From assembly GCF_021869535.1 (NCBI RefSeq), contig NW_026262659.1, forward strand, positions 5,146,001 through 5,210,000: 64,000 bases of DNA, written 5' to 3'. The DNA comes from Mytilus californianus (Eukaryota > Mollusca > Bivalvia > Mytilida > Mytilidae). The notes under the pieces are model-generated. The model did not search any database. It was given only the letters and a program-made list of their open reading frames with translations, and was not told the DNA's origin. Position numbers and translations under genes: made by a program. This document shows positions 23,945 to 34,624 of this stretch, in pieces (positions within the stretch are counted from its first letter, which is position 1; each line of letters starts with the position of its first letter).

Positions 23945-24840
23945 AAATCATACAACGTTCAAAGTATCACAAGAGTTTTATATAAGCCTTTTCAAGTTAT
24001 CGCATGGACAACGCTCTTAGTATCACTTTACGCTACTTAAAGGTCTATCATCAAGAATAAACGCTAAAATCGTGAAATTCAAAGTTGACCTTCATTAAGT
24101 CACAGGAAACAACACATCTAAATTTGAAAAGATTTCGTCAAAGCGTTTTCAAGTTACTGCACAGAGAACGCTCTTAGTATCACTTTACGCTACTTAAAGG
24201 TCTATAACTCATCAACAATAAAAACTAAAATCGTTAAATTCAAACTTGACCTTCATTTAGTCACAGGAAACAAAATATCTAAATTTGAAAAGATTTCGTC
24301 AAAGCGTTTTCAAGTTACTGCACAGAGAACGCTCTTAGTATCACTTTACGCTACTTAAAGGTCTATAACTCATCAACAATAAAAACAAAAATCGTTAAAT
24401 TCAAAGTTGACCTTCATTAAGTCACAGGAAACAACACATCTAAATTTGAAAAGATTTCGTCAAAGCGTTTTCAAGTTACTGCACAGAGAACGCTCTTAGT
24501 ATCACTTTACGCTACTTAAAGGTCTATAACTCATCAACAATAAAAACTAAAATCGTTAAATTCAAACTTGACCTTCATTTAGTCACAGGAAACAAAATAT
24601 CTAAATTTGAAAAGATTTCGTCAAAGAGTTTTCAAGTTATTGCACGGACAACGCTCCAAGTATCACTTTTCGCTACTTAAAGGTCTACAACTCAACAACG
24701 ATGAAAGCTATAATCGTGAAAATCGAACTTGACCTTCATTTAGTCACGGGAAACAACATATCTAAATTTGAAAGCGTTTCAAGTTATTGTATGGACACTG
24801 TTTGGCAACCGGCAGCCCGGCAGCCCGCCCGCCCGCCGTA
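23945..24840 (+). repeat. 161-bp tandem array ending in a CCCG-rich run
   Basis: About five copies of a 157-161 bp unit, marked by 'acgctcttagtatcactt' at 24011, 24168, 24329, 24490 and 24651 (the last variant). Neighbouring units are more alike than the flanking ones, as expected for unequal exchange. It ends with a short GC-rich run at about 24812-24838 ('cagcccgcccgcccgccg'). Confidence 0.85.
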
Positions 24841-25377
24841 CATTATCAAATTGATAACCGATATTTTCCTTTGGAAATACAGTTAAAAAGGGAATACCAA
24901 ATGACATATTTAATGAATATTCATAGAAATGACGATCGACGTCGAGGAAAATCACACCGATGAACCATTATTACTGACCTTAAACCTACATTTCACCAAT
25001 GAAGGACAACTGATTAACCAAGTTTTTCTGTGCGCAAACCAACTCCTATCCTCCCACACTCTTGTATGACTGTCATTTAATATAAATCTTGAAGTTAATG
25101 ACCCAAATCGGACATGACGGTGTATTTATACGTTCCGCACATCCAAAACGGACGCCCGTCAGTAAATAGCTGTTGTATGGGCACATGTACGTACACAGAA
25201 CATGGCATGGTCCCGTAAACTCTTTCAACGGATAGAGAATTGTGCATTTTCTAATTTATGTTGCTTTATTTTGTTTTCCAGTACACGATCCTCACTGTAC
25301 CCATTTACCAGATACACTTAGTGCTTTTTGTTCTCTATCATTTCTGTTACTGCTTCCTTTACTTTATACCTTTGATA
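24841..25377. other. Non-coding interval with a small family D remnant
   Basis: At about 25120-25200, 'tacgttccgcacatcc' and 'acggacgcccgtca' resemble the distal part of family D. There is no gene evidence. Confidence 0.35.
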
Positions 25378-25497
25378 CTGTGGATTCATCATTATTCGTG
25401 GGATACCAATTTTAGTGGATTCCGTGGGTATAGGTATGCGACGAATTTAATTGTTTAACAAAGTATAAATATTCTATAGGCTTGTATGCTAAGTTAT

Positions 25498-25680
25498 AGA
25501 TATTTCATATCTTTTGAATAGTTTTGTGGTGTTTCGTAAATTATACCATAGCTTTTGTTGAAACCCCCGGCAATAACCTCACGAGACGAAGTCGAGTGAG
25601 GTTGCCGAGGGGTTTCAACAAAAAACTATGGTATAATTTACGAAACACCACAAAACTAACCAAAATATATGAAATATCTG
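25498..25680. repeat. Long near-perfect foldback
   Basis: The left arm (about 25498-25580) is the reverse complement of 25592-25680 with few mismatches. It is centred on 'gagacgaagtcgagt'. Shared arm words include 'gttttgtggtgtttcgtaa' and 'attataccatag'. It is capable of forming a hairpin of roughly 80 bp. The foldback at 55744-55884 has a similar design and a TTCGCCTC-type centre, but different arms. Confidence 0.85.
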
Positions 25681-25896
25681 TTTTAACCTATTGCATATCT
25701 TGTTGTTTAAAAATGTGTATTTCATATATTTTTGTTTATTAACTTCAAAAATAATTTTGATAAGAGTCGGTCAAATTACCCTTTTAGGACCTTACACATT
25801 AAGCTCCGCCTACTTTCTAAAATACGCACGGGCTTCTGAAAAAGCTGGAAAATCAGTGGGACAGGATTTTTCGACAGCGATGGATGCACATCTATA

Positions 25897-26015
25897 ATGG
25901 TGACTGGTAACGTTACAGACTTAAAACTGTTGAAGGAATTATATGTTCTGCATATGGACGCAAGATATAATTTGAAAGATTTCTGGAACCCAGATTTAAA
26001 GTTGAACTGCAAAAG
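25897..26015 (+). CDS. Possible 5' coding exon of an unknown protein
   Basis: ATG at 25897 in an acceptable context (TATAATGG) opens 39 codons (key residues LKLLKELYVLHMDARYNLKD...FWNPDLKLNC) that end at a plausible splice donor (AAAG|GTTAGT) followed by a T-rich run. Composition is more protein-like than the surroundings. Upstream lies 'aagctccgcctac', a possible GC-box. No partner exon or domain was recognised, and it could be a chance frame or a fragment of an unidentified transposon. Confidence 0.2.
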
Positions 26016-26871
26016 GTTAGTTTTTTTTTTTATTTTATCAAAATATTTGAAATGTTTTTAAGTTTTTGGTATTAATTTATAATTCTGTGGAAATTTAATT
26101 TACAAGAATCTTTCTGAGAGTTTGGATGAATCATTCCATGTTTTAATATGCACCAGAAGCCCAAGTTGTACATTTAATTTAATTTAATTAAAAAGGATTT
26201 CAAAATAATCACGATTAAAGATCATTAAAAATCACATGTAGACTATAGATAATTTAAACAAAAAGTTCACCTTTATTTAGAGTAAATAACCAGACGCTTT
26301 CTATTCTAAACGGCCCAACATTATAGTTATTGCTTAAGCAAATCGTTAAATTAAGATGTATATAAAATCGGATACGGATCCAGGATTTTGAAAAGGAGGG
26401 GGGGGGTCTAGCCAACCAACATTTGGAGTAATAATACGGAAGATCTATGCATTCCATATATAAAGCTTCTTGAAAGGGGCATGCCTTCCCCCTCCCCCCC
26501 TTAAAAAAGCCGCCAAGGCAAACTTCAACCTTTACATGTAGCTATACAGTAGAGCCTAAGGGACTACAATCCAAGTATACATCTCAATAACCGAAAATCG
26601 AATTATATTTTCAAGTATAATATAATAATATATTTATATATACTTTTTTTTTAAACTTTGTTCTTGAATCGAATTTTTGTTCATTTAAAAATATAGGACA
26701 ACGGAGTTGGTGTATGTGGGTTCGATTCCCACCCTAGGCATTCATTTATATCGGCTGGTGCAAAGCGGGCAGTTTAGCTTAGTGGCCCCACACTGACTCT
26801 GTTGTTCCTATTTCAAAAAATTCAGGCGGCCTCGGATAGGACTTGCTATCTTTCTTTTTTTCTTTTCGAAT
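26016..26871. other. Non-coding interval
   Basis: No gene. A G-run at about 26396-26406 and a C-run near 26490-26500 are low-complexity. A lone B-box-like phrase GGGTTCGATTCCCACC lies at 26728-26743, but no matching A box was found at tRNA spacing. Confidence 0.35.
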
Positions 26872-26965
26872 ACCAAATACAACAAAACCATGGTATAACT
26901 GCGAAAATTATACCATAGATAGCTATGGTATAATTTTCGGTTATTGAGATTTATACTCTTGTTGC
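26872..26965. repeat. Short foldback related to the 25.5-kb foldback
   Basis: Arms at about 26895-26919 and 26924-26945, both containing 'aaattataccatag' or its complement. The same core occurs in the arms of the 25498-25680 foldback, so the two belong to one family. Confidence 0.65.
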
Positions 26966-26999
26966 ATTCCCATAGGTTACATTGTACAGCTATAGGTTA

Positions 27000-27282
27000 A
27001 CTTTGACAAAACCACGAAATCCACAAATATTCAATAGGCTTGTATGCCAACTTTGGCAAAACCACGAAATCCACAAATATTCTATAGGCTTGTATGCTAA
27101 CTTTGGCAAAACCACGAAATCCACAAATATTCTATAGGCTTGTATGCTAACTTTGGCAAAACCACGAAATCCACAAATATTCTATAGGCTTGTATGCTAA
27201 CTTTGGCAAAACCACGAAATCCACAAATATTCTATAGGCTTGTATGCTAACTTTGGCAAAACCGCGAAATCCACAAATATTG
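27000..27282. repeat. 50-bp tandem repeat inside MITE
   Basis: About six head-to-tail units of 50 bp ('ctttggcaaaaccacgaaat' ... 'ctataggcttgtatgctaa'). Most are identical, which points to recent expansion. The unit is a single-copy part of related MITEs (compare 25466-25495 and 12030-12075). Confidence 0.85.
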
Positions 27283-27664
27283 GTATCCACTGAAATAAAT
27301 GGATCCACAGTAATCCGAATTATATATTTCTCCATTTTCCAAATATTTGTCAAGTCTGTAATATCATTCAATTGTTATCATGTAGTTTGCTGTTATCATG
27401 TAGTTAATACTTATGCATAGGTGACTACGTTACCTTCCCCATCATTTGTAAAAAATGAAAACGAGGCAGCAAGAAGAGTGGATGTGAAAATTGTGGGAGC
27501 GCATTTTATCCTATTGTATTGTTTTATCACGAACATTTTTAACATTTACACACTTCCCTTTAAGTACCAGTGTATATAATTACCAACGCACAAACTTTTT
27601 CTCTTACCTTTTATGACTAAATATTTTTTACCCCGATAGTTTTATTATGGAACATGTGTGAGTG

Positions 27665-27705
27665 ATCGTTGTCGGCAGCCATTTTCAGCAGCCATCTTGG
27701 AATTT
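27665..27705 (+). promoter_or_regulatory. YY1-like sites in LINE 5' UTR
   Basis: 'ggcagccattttcagcagcc' followed by 'atcttgg' holds two spaced GCAGCCAT cores. The second, GCCATCTTGG, is the reverse complement of the canonical YY1 consensus (AAGATGGC). Mammalian L1 uses a YY1 site to set transcription start. A similar role here is inference. Confidence 0.4.
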
Positions 27706-27776
27706 TCAGAAAACATTTAAGTTATCCCTTGAGATTGACATTTAAGTACAACAATTATAACACCAAAGATTAATTA

Positions 27777-28505
27777 ATGACTGAGCATAAACTATTGAAA
27801 TATTTGAGCAAGCCATTTGAACTTCCTACGGGAAAAAGAAAATTGACCCCTGTGGTCATTTCAGACAGCAAAGGTTTATATTTACAAAGAGCAACAACAT
27901 CTAACTTTGAGACCCAAATTAAGTGGTGGTGCGCAAAATCAAGAACTTCCGCACAAGGGTTAAGTTGGCTCACACAAAATCTTGACCAGAAAATACAACA
28001 TTTACATAACATCTCTGCATACGTCTGGCTAGGGACATGTGATTTAACCCAATACAACAAAGGGGTGATTTCTCTTAAAACTGAATCTGATGAAGCAATC
28101 AACTCACTACTGAGCAATTTAGATAAAATTGTTGAACTATTTCAAAGATATCCAGAGAGCAAAATAACTTTTATTGAAATTCCAGTTTATTCAATATACG
28201 AATGGAATAAAAGTCGAAATCATACTGACCCAAACCAATTTCTAGCTCAAGACGAAAAACTATTAGAACAAGTCCTTAGAGTAAATGACAAAATCAGAGA
28301 ATTAAATACAACCTTAAATAGTAGAGCTCCAAACATAAATGCTGATTTAAAACGCTCAAATCTGAAAAGCTCTAAAAATCAACATAAAAGGATTAGAGAC
28401 CAATATAATTGGACACTTCATAAGGACGGTGTACATCCTAATAGAAACCTGTCTAGGGTTTGGCTGCGAAAATTTAGCACTCAAATAAAAGCTGACTGCT
28501 GGTAG
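27777..28505 (+). CDS. LINE ORF1a: SGNH-hydrolase-like protein
   Basis: 242 residues. SGNH blocks are visible: SDSKG at 29-33 (nucleophile Ser31), GTCDLT at 86-91 in the position of the GxND block, and DGVHPN at 217-222 supplying the Asp and His of the triad. This fold forms esterases/lipases; in CR1-like LINEs the esterase domain of ORF1 is thought to help the ribonucleoprotein interact with membranes or lipids. It ends at TAG 28503-28505. The same frame stays open after the stop straight into the PHD-finger region, so this may be the N-terminal half of one ORF1 protein. Confidence 0.7.
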   Translation: MTEHKLLKYLSKPFELPTGKRKLTPVVISDSKGLYLQRATTSNFETQIKWWCAKSRTSAQGLSWLTQNLDQKIQHLHNISAYVWLGTCDLTQYNKGVISLKTESDEAINSLLSNLDKIVELFQRYPESKITFIEIPVYSIYEWNKSRNHTDPNQFLAQDEKLLEQVLRVNDKIRELNTTLNSRAPNINADLKRSNLKSSKNQHKRIRDQYNWTLHKDGVHPNRNLSRVWLRKFSTQIKADCW

Positions 28506-28518
28506 ACAATTCAATCGT

Positions 28519-28640
28519 TCACAGGGCGACTGTGGGATTTCCACTACGACCCTGAAAAAGAACCATTTAGTGAATCTCCTGATTTCTTTGTTACATATAT
28601 ATTGGCAGGGCGACCGTGGGACTTTCCACTACGTCCCTGC
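28519..28640 (+). repeat. Duplicated 33-bp GC-rich motif at the ORF1a/ORF1b junction
   Basis: 'cagggcga.cgtggga.ttt' followed by 'ccactacg.ccctg' occurs at 28519-28551 and again at 28606-28639. Each copy is itself an imperfect inverted repeat (CAGGG ... CCCTG). They flank the segment between the TAG stop and the first Met of ORF1b. In frame they encode GRLWDF and GRPWDF. Confidence 0.7.
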
Positions 28641-28673
28641 ACAATTAATATATTGTCCACATCAGGTATCACG

Positions 28674-30686
28674 ATGTCACGCTCAATGACTAGACAGCTC
28701 TCAAAAGCGCTATCTACAAGCAGCCTATTGCCTACAAACTCTGTAACCCATAACAGACCATACAACTTGAACAAACAAAAAGCTCTAGATAAAAAGCATG
28801 ACAATTGCCACCGTGAGCATATCAAATATGAAATGAAAGCAGGCAAAAACTTTGTCCTTATATATAGTACAGCGGCATATGAGCTAGCAAAAACATCTAT
28901 TATGGATATCTTAAATTCAGAGGAATTTAGTGACCCTTATACTATCCAAACACAAACTGGCATAGACAACTCAAACTCAATCATAGATCATTGCTTCAAA
29001 GTTTTCAATAGAAAAAACAACGGTCATCCTGGAAATCAGTTAAAATTCACAATAAACTGTTATAATTCCACCAATACAATGACCGTAAATGGAAATCATG
29101 TAGATATATTTGTCAATGACATATTAGAAATATTATGCAATATTCTTAAAGTAAATTTGAAAACATTGGATGTGATAAACCAAAACATCTCAACACAGTT
29201 GAACAACCAAAATATTAAAGAGAATACTGTTTCAAGAACAAGTACATCTGATCAATTAGCTATCAAAGATAACGACTCGCAAGAGCAACAAACAGTTACA
29301 ACAATGTCAAAATCTAGACAACTATTAGAATACAAGGATAACAACACAAATTGTATAATAGATACAAATACAACATTAAATACGAACAGTAACAATTCAT
29401 GCATATGTCCTATCTGTGAATCCGATGTAACTGTTGAGGGTATAGCATGTGACTCCTGTGATCACTGGTTTCACTTCAATTGTGCCAATATACTTCCATC
29501 AGCCGTTGATAATATATACAAAGAAACTGGATTTCACTGTGCACAGTGTAATGAACAGTTATTGTTTGATAACATTGATATACATGAAACTACACCAAAG
29601 CATGTACATGTAGACAAAAACACACCAAATTGTCCTACTCAAGAGCATGATAGAGATCTAGATACACATGAAACAACACCAAAGCATGTAGACAATAATA
29701 TGCCAAACTGTCCTGCACAAGAGCAGGATAGAGAATTAGAAAATCTGAGACAGTCAAATATTCGGGTATCACAAAATCCTGACACAGAGATACTGATACA
29801 AAATATATCTTCTGAGCCAGACACAATGCCCACAATATCACAAGACAATAATACAACTGGTATCACATTCAAACCAGCTAATACTGTTACACCAAATACG
29901 AATGTCCAAAATAGGAAGAACATAAGGAAAAACCAATCAAAAATAGAGGAAAGAAATATTACTAACTCTCAAAGAGCAAGAATTTTGAGTCTAGAAAACG
30001 AAATTCTACAACTGAAGAGAGTCATTGAGACTATACAAAACACATCAAATGGCACAAACAACAATATAGAAGCTCCAAACACTATACATGGAAACAACTC
30101 TATAACAAACAACTGCCAAAACAACATTATACCAAATCAGCAATATAGTAGCTGTAATACTTGCCACCACCATTCGTGCAATGATAGACAACAATCTTCC
30201 AACCATCAACAAGAGCTAATGGAACAACGTCTACGCTCTCTAGAAAACCACATTAGTCTCAGCACGGCTCTAAATCTCCATATCTCATTACAATCGAGAA
30301 TAGTAAACCAACAACCAACTCATATACCTTATGCGCAACCCCCACAATTTCAAGGACATTACGCCTATCCAAATCAAATGGGGTACAATACACAGCACCC
30401 TAACAATTTTTATGGAGGACAGATGTACCAACAAGGTGTTCCACAATTTGGATATCCTACATACAACAACCCCTACCATTTAAATCAAGGAGGGATGTCA
30501 CACTCTGGCACATTACCAAATCATAATATCAATGTATTAAGACATCATACAGTTCAACAAGTACCAACATATCATCAAGCGCCAACATTCTGTCCGCCAG
30601 CATACCGTCCGCCAACACATCAACCGCCTATATATCAACATGACCAACAACATTCACAGCAAACTAGGCCAATTCATGTAAATTAA
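28674..30686 (+). CDS. LINE ORF1b: PHD-finger, Asn/Gln-rich protein
   Basis: From the first Met, 670 residues. A C4HC3 PHD finger lies at about residues 243-292 (CPIC, CDSC-x4-H-x2-C, CAQC). A short direct repeat (HETTPKHV) follows. A coiled-coil-like helix (ARILSLENEILQLKRVIETI) lies near 440-460, and the C-terminal third is rich in Pro, Gln, Tyr and His, as expected for an RNA-binding, self-associating ORF1. It ends at TAA 30684-30686, but the frame continues open to TAG at 31116 with the same Gln/Asn-rich style. The TAA therefore looks like a CAA-to-TAA nonsense change. An upstream open extension reaches back to 28506. Confidence 0.7.
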   Translation: MSRSMTRQLSKALSTSSLLPTNSVTHNRPYNLNKQKALDKKHDNCHREHIKYEMKAGKNFVLIYSTAAYELAKTSIMDILNSEEFSDPYTIQTQTGIDNSNSIIDHCFKVFNRKNNGHPGNQLKFTINCYNSTNTMTVNGNHVDIFVNDILEILCNILKVNLKTLDVINQNISTQLNNQNIKENTVSRTSTSDQLAIKDNDSQEQQTVTTMSKSRQLLEYKDNNTNCIIDTNTTLNTNSNNSCICPICESDVTVEGIACDSCDHWFHFNCANILPSAVDNIYKETGFHCAQCNEQLLFDNIDIHETTPKHVHVDKNTPNCPTQEHDRDLDTHETTPKHVDNNMPNCPAQEQDRELENLRQSNIRVSQNPDTEILIQNISSEPDTMPTISQDNNTTGITFKPANTVTPNTNVQNRKNIRKNQSKIEERNITNSQRARILSLENEILQLKRVIETIQNTSNGTNNNIEAPNTIHGNNSITNNCQNNIIPNQQYSSCNTCHHHSCNDRQQSSNHQQELMEQRLRSLENHISLSTALNLHISLQSRIVNQQPTHIPYAQPPQFQGHYAYPNQMGYNTQHPNNFYGGQMYQQGVPQFGYPTYNNPYHLNQGGMSHSGTLPNHNINVLRHHTVQQVPTYHQAPTFCPPAYRPPTHQPPIYQHDQQHSQQTRPIHVN

Positions 30687-31118
30687 CAACAAAGGCAATC
30701 ATCATCAATTGTTCAACCAACAACAACATTGAGATCAACCCCTCAAGTAAGCCAAAATATTCAGCCTATGAACAAAAATGCCTGTAGTTCAAGTATAAAT
30801 ATAGCAAATACTTCTGAACAACTCAAAGACAGTACTACTTACCTCAACCAACAGGAAAAACTACAAAATACCAATTCAAACCATACATTCAGTACTACAA
30901 AGATTAACATCGAGCATCAGACTAAAAATAGTGGGGCTGAAATATTAGATCACATTTCACACACCCATTTGGAAGACATGAACAATCAGGATGAACTAAC
31001 TAAAATCACACAAATCCAAAGTCATCCTTTTCGGCAAAAAGGCCTCAAATACAAACCACCAGACAATACAACTCTACTCGAAGAAATGATGGAATCCGGG
31101 AAGAGACGATCGATATAG
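30687..31118 (+). pseudogene. LINE ORF1 C-terminal continuation after premature stop
   Basis: In frame with ORF1b, it begins immediately after the TAA with Gln-rich sequence (QQRQSSSIVQPTTT) and ends at TAG 31116-31118. It overlaps the start of the ORF2 frame, the usual ORF1/ORF2 arrangement. It would be translated only by readthrough or in a copy without the stop. Confidence 0.6.
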
Positions 31119-34100
31119 TTACATGTAACATTGAAGGCGTTAAATCTAACACTGCATTTCTGGTCTCTTTGGCATCGGATAACAAGATTATATGTATTCA
31201 AGAACATTTTTTGTGGGATTTTCAAAAACAATTTCTCTCTGATATACTACCAAATTTTGAAAACTTCACACGCTGTCACGACTCAAACGATCCACTAGAC
31301 GGATCAAAACTACCAAAAGGACAATCAGGGGTCTCAATTTTATGGCCAGATTCATGGAGTGGGAACGTTAAGAAATTAAAAGAGGGAAACGAAAGAATTG
31401 TAGCTATCACCCTATCCTCTAACTATGATATCTGCATAATCAATGCGTATCTTCCAACAAATGACAAAGACTCGGCATATGAGTACTCAGAATGTCTAGA
31501 TATAATCTTTGATATAATACAAAAATATCAGGACCTTTATGAAATAATTTTCTGTGGGGATCTCAATGGAACTTTATTACATTCAAGATCAAACAAGCAT
31601 GATAAATTACTGAAAAACTTTGTACAGGAACTAGGCCTTCAAACAGCTGGAAATTATGACTCAAAAATGACTTTCTTTCATCACTCTGGACAATCATCCT
31701 CTCAAATTGATTACATTTTAACAAGAAATATATCAATCTTCAAAGAACACAAAATTTGGGACCGTTCAGCGACAAATAGCTCAGCTCATGTGCCAGTAGA
31801 AACAAACACCACTGTAACAATTCCAAGTGTTGCAAATAGAAAACCATCTGAAGGAACATCATACAAAAAACTTCTCTGGGATGAAATAAACACTGAAATA
31901 TATAACTCAAATTTATCAGAGGGGCTCCTTAAAATTAAATCTGAGGATTCAACTTCAGACCAACTTCAAACCATTACAAATGAATTACTGAAAGCAACAA
32001 AGGTAGCTGTTCCAGCAAAACCTATCAAATTACAAGGGCCAAAATGGAAAGCAACGCCAACCGTACGAAAACATCTGAAATCATGTAAATTACTATATTC
32101 ACAATGGAAAAATCAGGGACGGCCACAAAACCATCCATCACATACTGAATTAAAAACAGCAAAGAAACTTTTGAGAAACTCACAAAGAATAGAGCAAGCT
32201 ATTGCTAGAAAACAACTCTACCAACAAATCATGGAAAAACCAACAACAAAACTTTTCTATAGACTGATAAATAGAAACCGAAATTCCAGAACTAGTACTA
32301 CAACTTGTATAGAAATAGATGGTGAAAAGGAATACTGTCATTCAAACCAAAGAAAAGTATTTGCTAATTATTATGAAGACTTAAGTATGCCAAAAAACTT
32401 GGAATATGACAACTCCTATTTAGATCTCTGTCAAACACGTCAAAATCTAATTGAAAAATTTTATAAAGAAAATCCAGTAACATCTGACCCATACACAGAA
32501 ACAGAAATTCAAAAATCAATAGAAACTCTAAATGTAGGGAAATCACCAGATGAATACGGGCTCACTGCCGAACATCTTAAGAATGCCAAATCAGTATTAA
32601 CACCAGTATTAACAACTCTATTCAACAAAATCAAAGAGACCAACTCTATTCCAAGAGCCTTTAAAACAGGAATCCTTACTCCTGTTATAAAGAGTGGCAA
32701 AAACCCTCTAGATGTCAAGAGTTACAGAGGAATTACTGTTACTCCCATCATTGGAAAAGTACATGAACTGTGTATTCTTAAGAAACTCCAATTACACCCG
32801 GGTCCAGATTTACAATTTGGCTTCACAGAAGGATTATGTCCCCTTATGGCAAGCTTACTTATAACAGAAGCAAAATGTGAAAAACTAAAAAACAACATAC
32901 CATTATTTATAACAACAGTTGACGTACAATCAGCGTTTGATGTAGTCAAACATATTATACTAATGGACAAACTACTAGACCAAAATATTCCTCCAGATCT
33001 ATTACAACTTATTAAGGGCCTATATACAGATTTAGAATCAAAAGTAAAGTGGATGGGGGATATCAGTGATAGTTTTAATATAAAACAAGGAGTAAGACAA
33101 GGAGGCATTTTATCTACACACCTCTATAAATTGTATGTCCAAGATCTACTTGAAGAACTCAAAAACAACTCTATTGGCTTCCATCTAGGAAATATTTACA
33201 TAGGTGCACCTACTTGTGCAGATGACATTGCCTTATTGAGCTCGGACACATCAGAAATGCAATTAATGCTTGACATTATAGGTAGATATGCTGATCAGCA
33301 TCAATATAACATCCATCCAATAAAAACTAAAGTCGTACAGTGTAATACGCAAGAAAAAGATAACAGTTGGGTATTAAAAGGAAAAACTATAGAACCAACA
33401 GATGCCACAACACATTTAGGTCTTCAAAGAACAAACAAAAGAGAAAATGAAATTAACATTGATGACCGCATTAAATTAGCAAGAAGAACAAAATACTCCT
33501 TAATGAGCTCCGGTCTTCATGGAACAAATGGGGTTGACCCAATTACAGGATATAACATCTATAAGACATATATTCTCCCTAGACTTTTATATGGTTTAGA
33601 AATACTACCACTTACAAAAGGACAAATTGAAATACTGGAAAAATTTCATAAAAATACCTTGAGACATATTCAATCTCTGCCACAAAGAACAGCTACATCA
33701 GCAATATATCTACTCTTAGGAGCAATACCAGTTGAAGGAGAGCTTCACAAGCGGCAACTATCTATGCTCTACTCTTTATTATCGGCTAAAAACCAAACTA
33801 TTCAAGATCTTGTACAACGCCAATCATCAATCAATTTTGATAATCCAAAAAGCTTTTTCTTTTGTGCAATGGAAACCCTACAATTGTACAAGCTTCCAAA
33901 TATATGGGAACTCCAAAGCAGTCTGCCTACTAAAAATAAGTGGAAAACATTAGTGAATTTTAATATGTCAAATTACTGGAATAATGCTCTTCAAATTGAC
34001 ACAGTCCAAAAGACATCACTTAAATATCTATCTATAAACCAAATTAAGAATGGAAAGCCGCATATCTCCTACACCACATTGCAACCTACAATCCTTGATG

Positions 34101-34498
34101 TTCGAAAAGGTATAATCAAAAGTAGGATGATGACACGAACGTATACACTACAAGCTGATCGGCATAAATTCAGCAGATATGAAATTACTCCAACTTGTCA
34201 AATGTGCAACCAAGAACCAGAAGACCTTATTCATATGCTTACTACCTGCTCAGCATTAAGTGAGACAAGAAAAGAAACTTTCAACCCAATAAAAACTTAT
34301 GTAACCAAATTCATTGGAGAAATGAAGTGGAAAGAGACATTCATTGATAGACATAAAATTACAGTCCTTATAATTGACTGTACAAACTTCACATATATAT
34401 TTAGTGAAAGCAAGCTCAAAATAGAAGAACTAGAAATGCTCACAAGAGATATGTGCTACAAGATGCATAACTCGAGACTAAAACTGATAAGTGTGTAA
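31081..34498 (+). CDS. LINE ORF2: APE endonuclease / reverse transcriptase
   Basis: Coding similarity begins before the first in-frame Met, with CNIEGVKSN around 31121-31150, so translation likely starts by reinitiation or frameshift from ORF1. Numbering from 31169, endonuclease motifs are QEHFL (11-15), GDLNG (130-134), SQIDYI (178-183) and SSAHVPV with the catalytic His (207). RT motifs are the DVQSAFD block (about 590), GVRQGG (about 641) and CADD (683-686, a variant of YADD). A C-terminal C-x2-C-x8-H-x4-C knuckle lies near residue 1010. No RNase H domain was recognised. The protein nicks target DNA and primes reverse transcription of the LINE RNA. The frame is intact for about 1,110 codons. 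Confidence 0.85.
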
Positions 34499-34610
34499 TG
34501 GCTGTTGACAATTATCACTCAACTTAGAAACTTAGTCTATTTTAGATTTTAGTAAGTGTATATATATTCACGGAGTGTGTACATAGTTAAAAGACTTTTT
34601 ATCCATACTA

Positions 34611-34624
34611 CCCTCAAAAGAGGG
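34611..34624 (+). promoter_or_regulatory. 3'-terminal hairpin of the LINE
   Basis: CCCTC-AAAA-GAGGG forms a 5-bp stem with a 4-nt loop about 40 bp from the 3' border. Stringent LINEs use such 3' hairpins for recognition by their own RT. That function is inferred from position. Confidence 0.45.

Larger units (their letters stand above)
25378..27310. mobile_element. Large CTGTGGAT-type MITE with internal expansion and insertion
   Basis: The left end CTGTGGATTC (25378, TA at 25376-25377) and right end GGATCCACAG (27301-27310, TA at 27311-27312) match the termini of the 200-bp MITE at 11954-12153. Left-half sequence stops near 25496 at 'aggcttgtatgctaa'. Right-half sequence resumes at about 26995 with 'aactttgacaaaaccacg'. 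The roughly 1.5 kb between looks like later inserted DNA, including the foldbacks at 25498-25680 and 26872-26965. Confidence 0.55.

Noticed and set aside
26711..26745. tRNA gene suggested by GGGTTCGATTCCCACC
   Set aside because: Only a B-box-like and T-loop-like segment is present; no A box or acceptor pairing at the right spacing.
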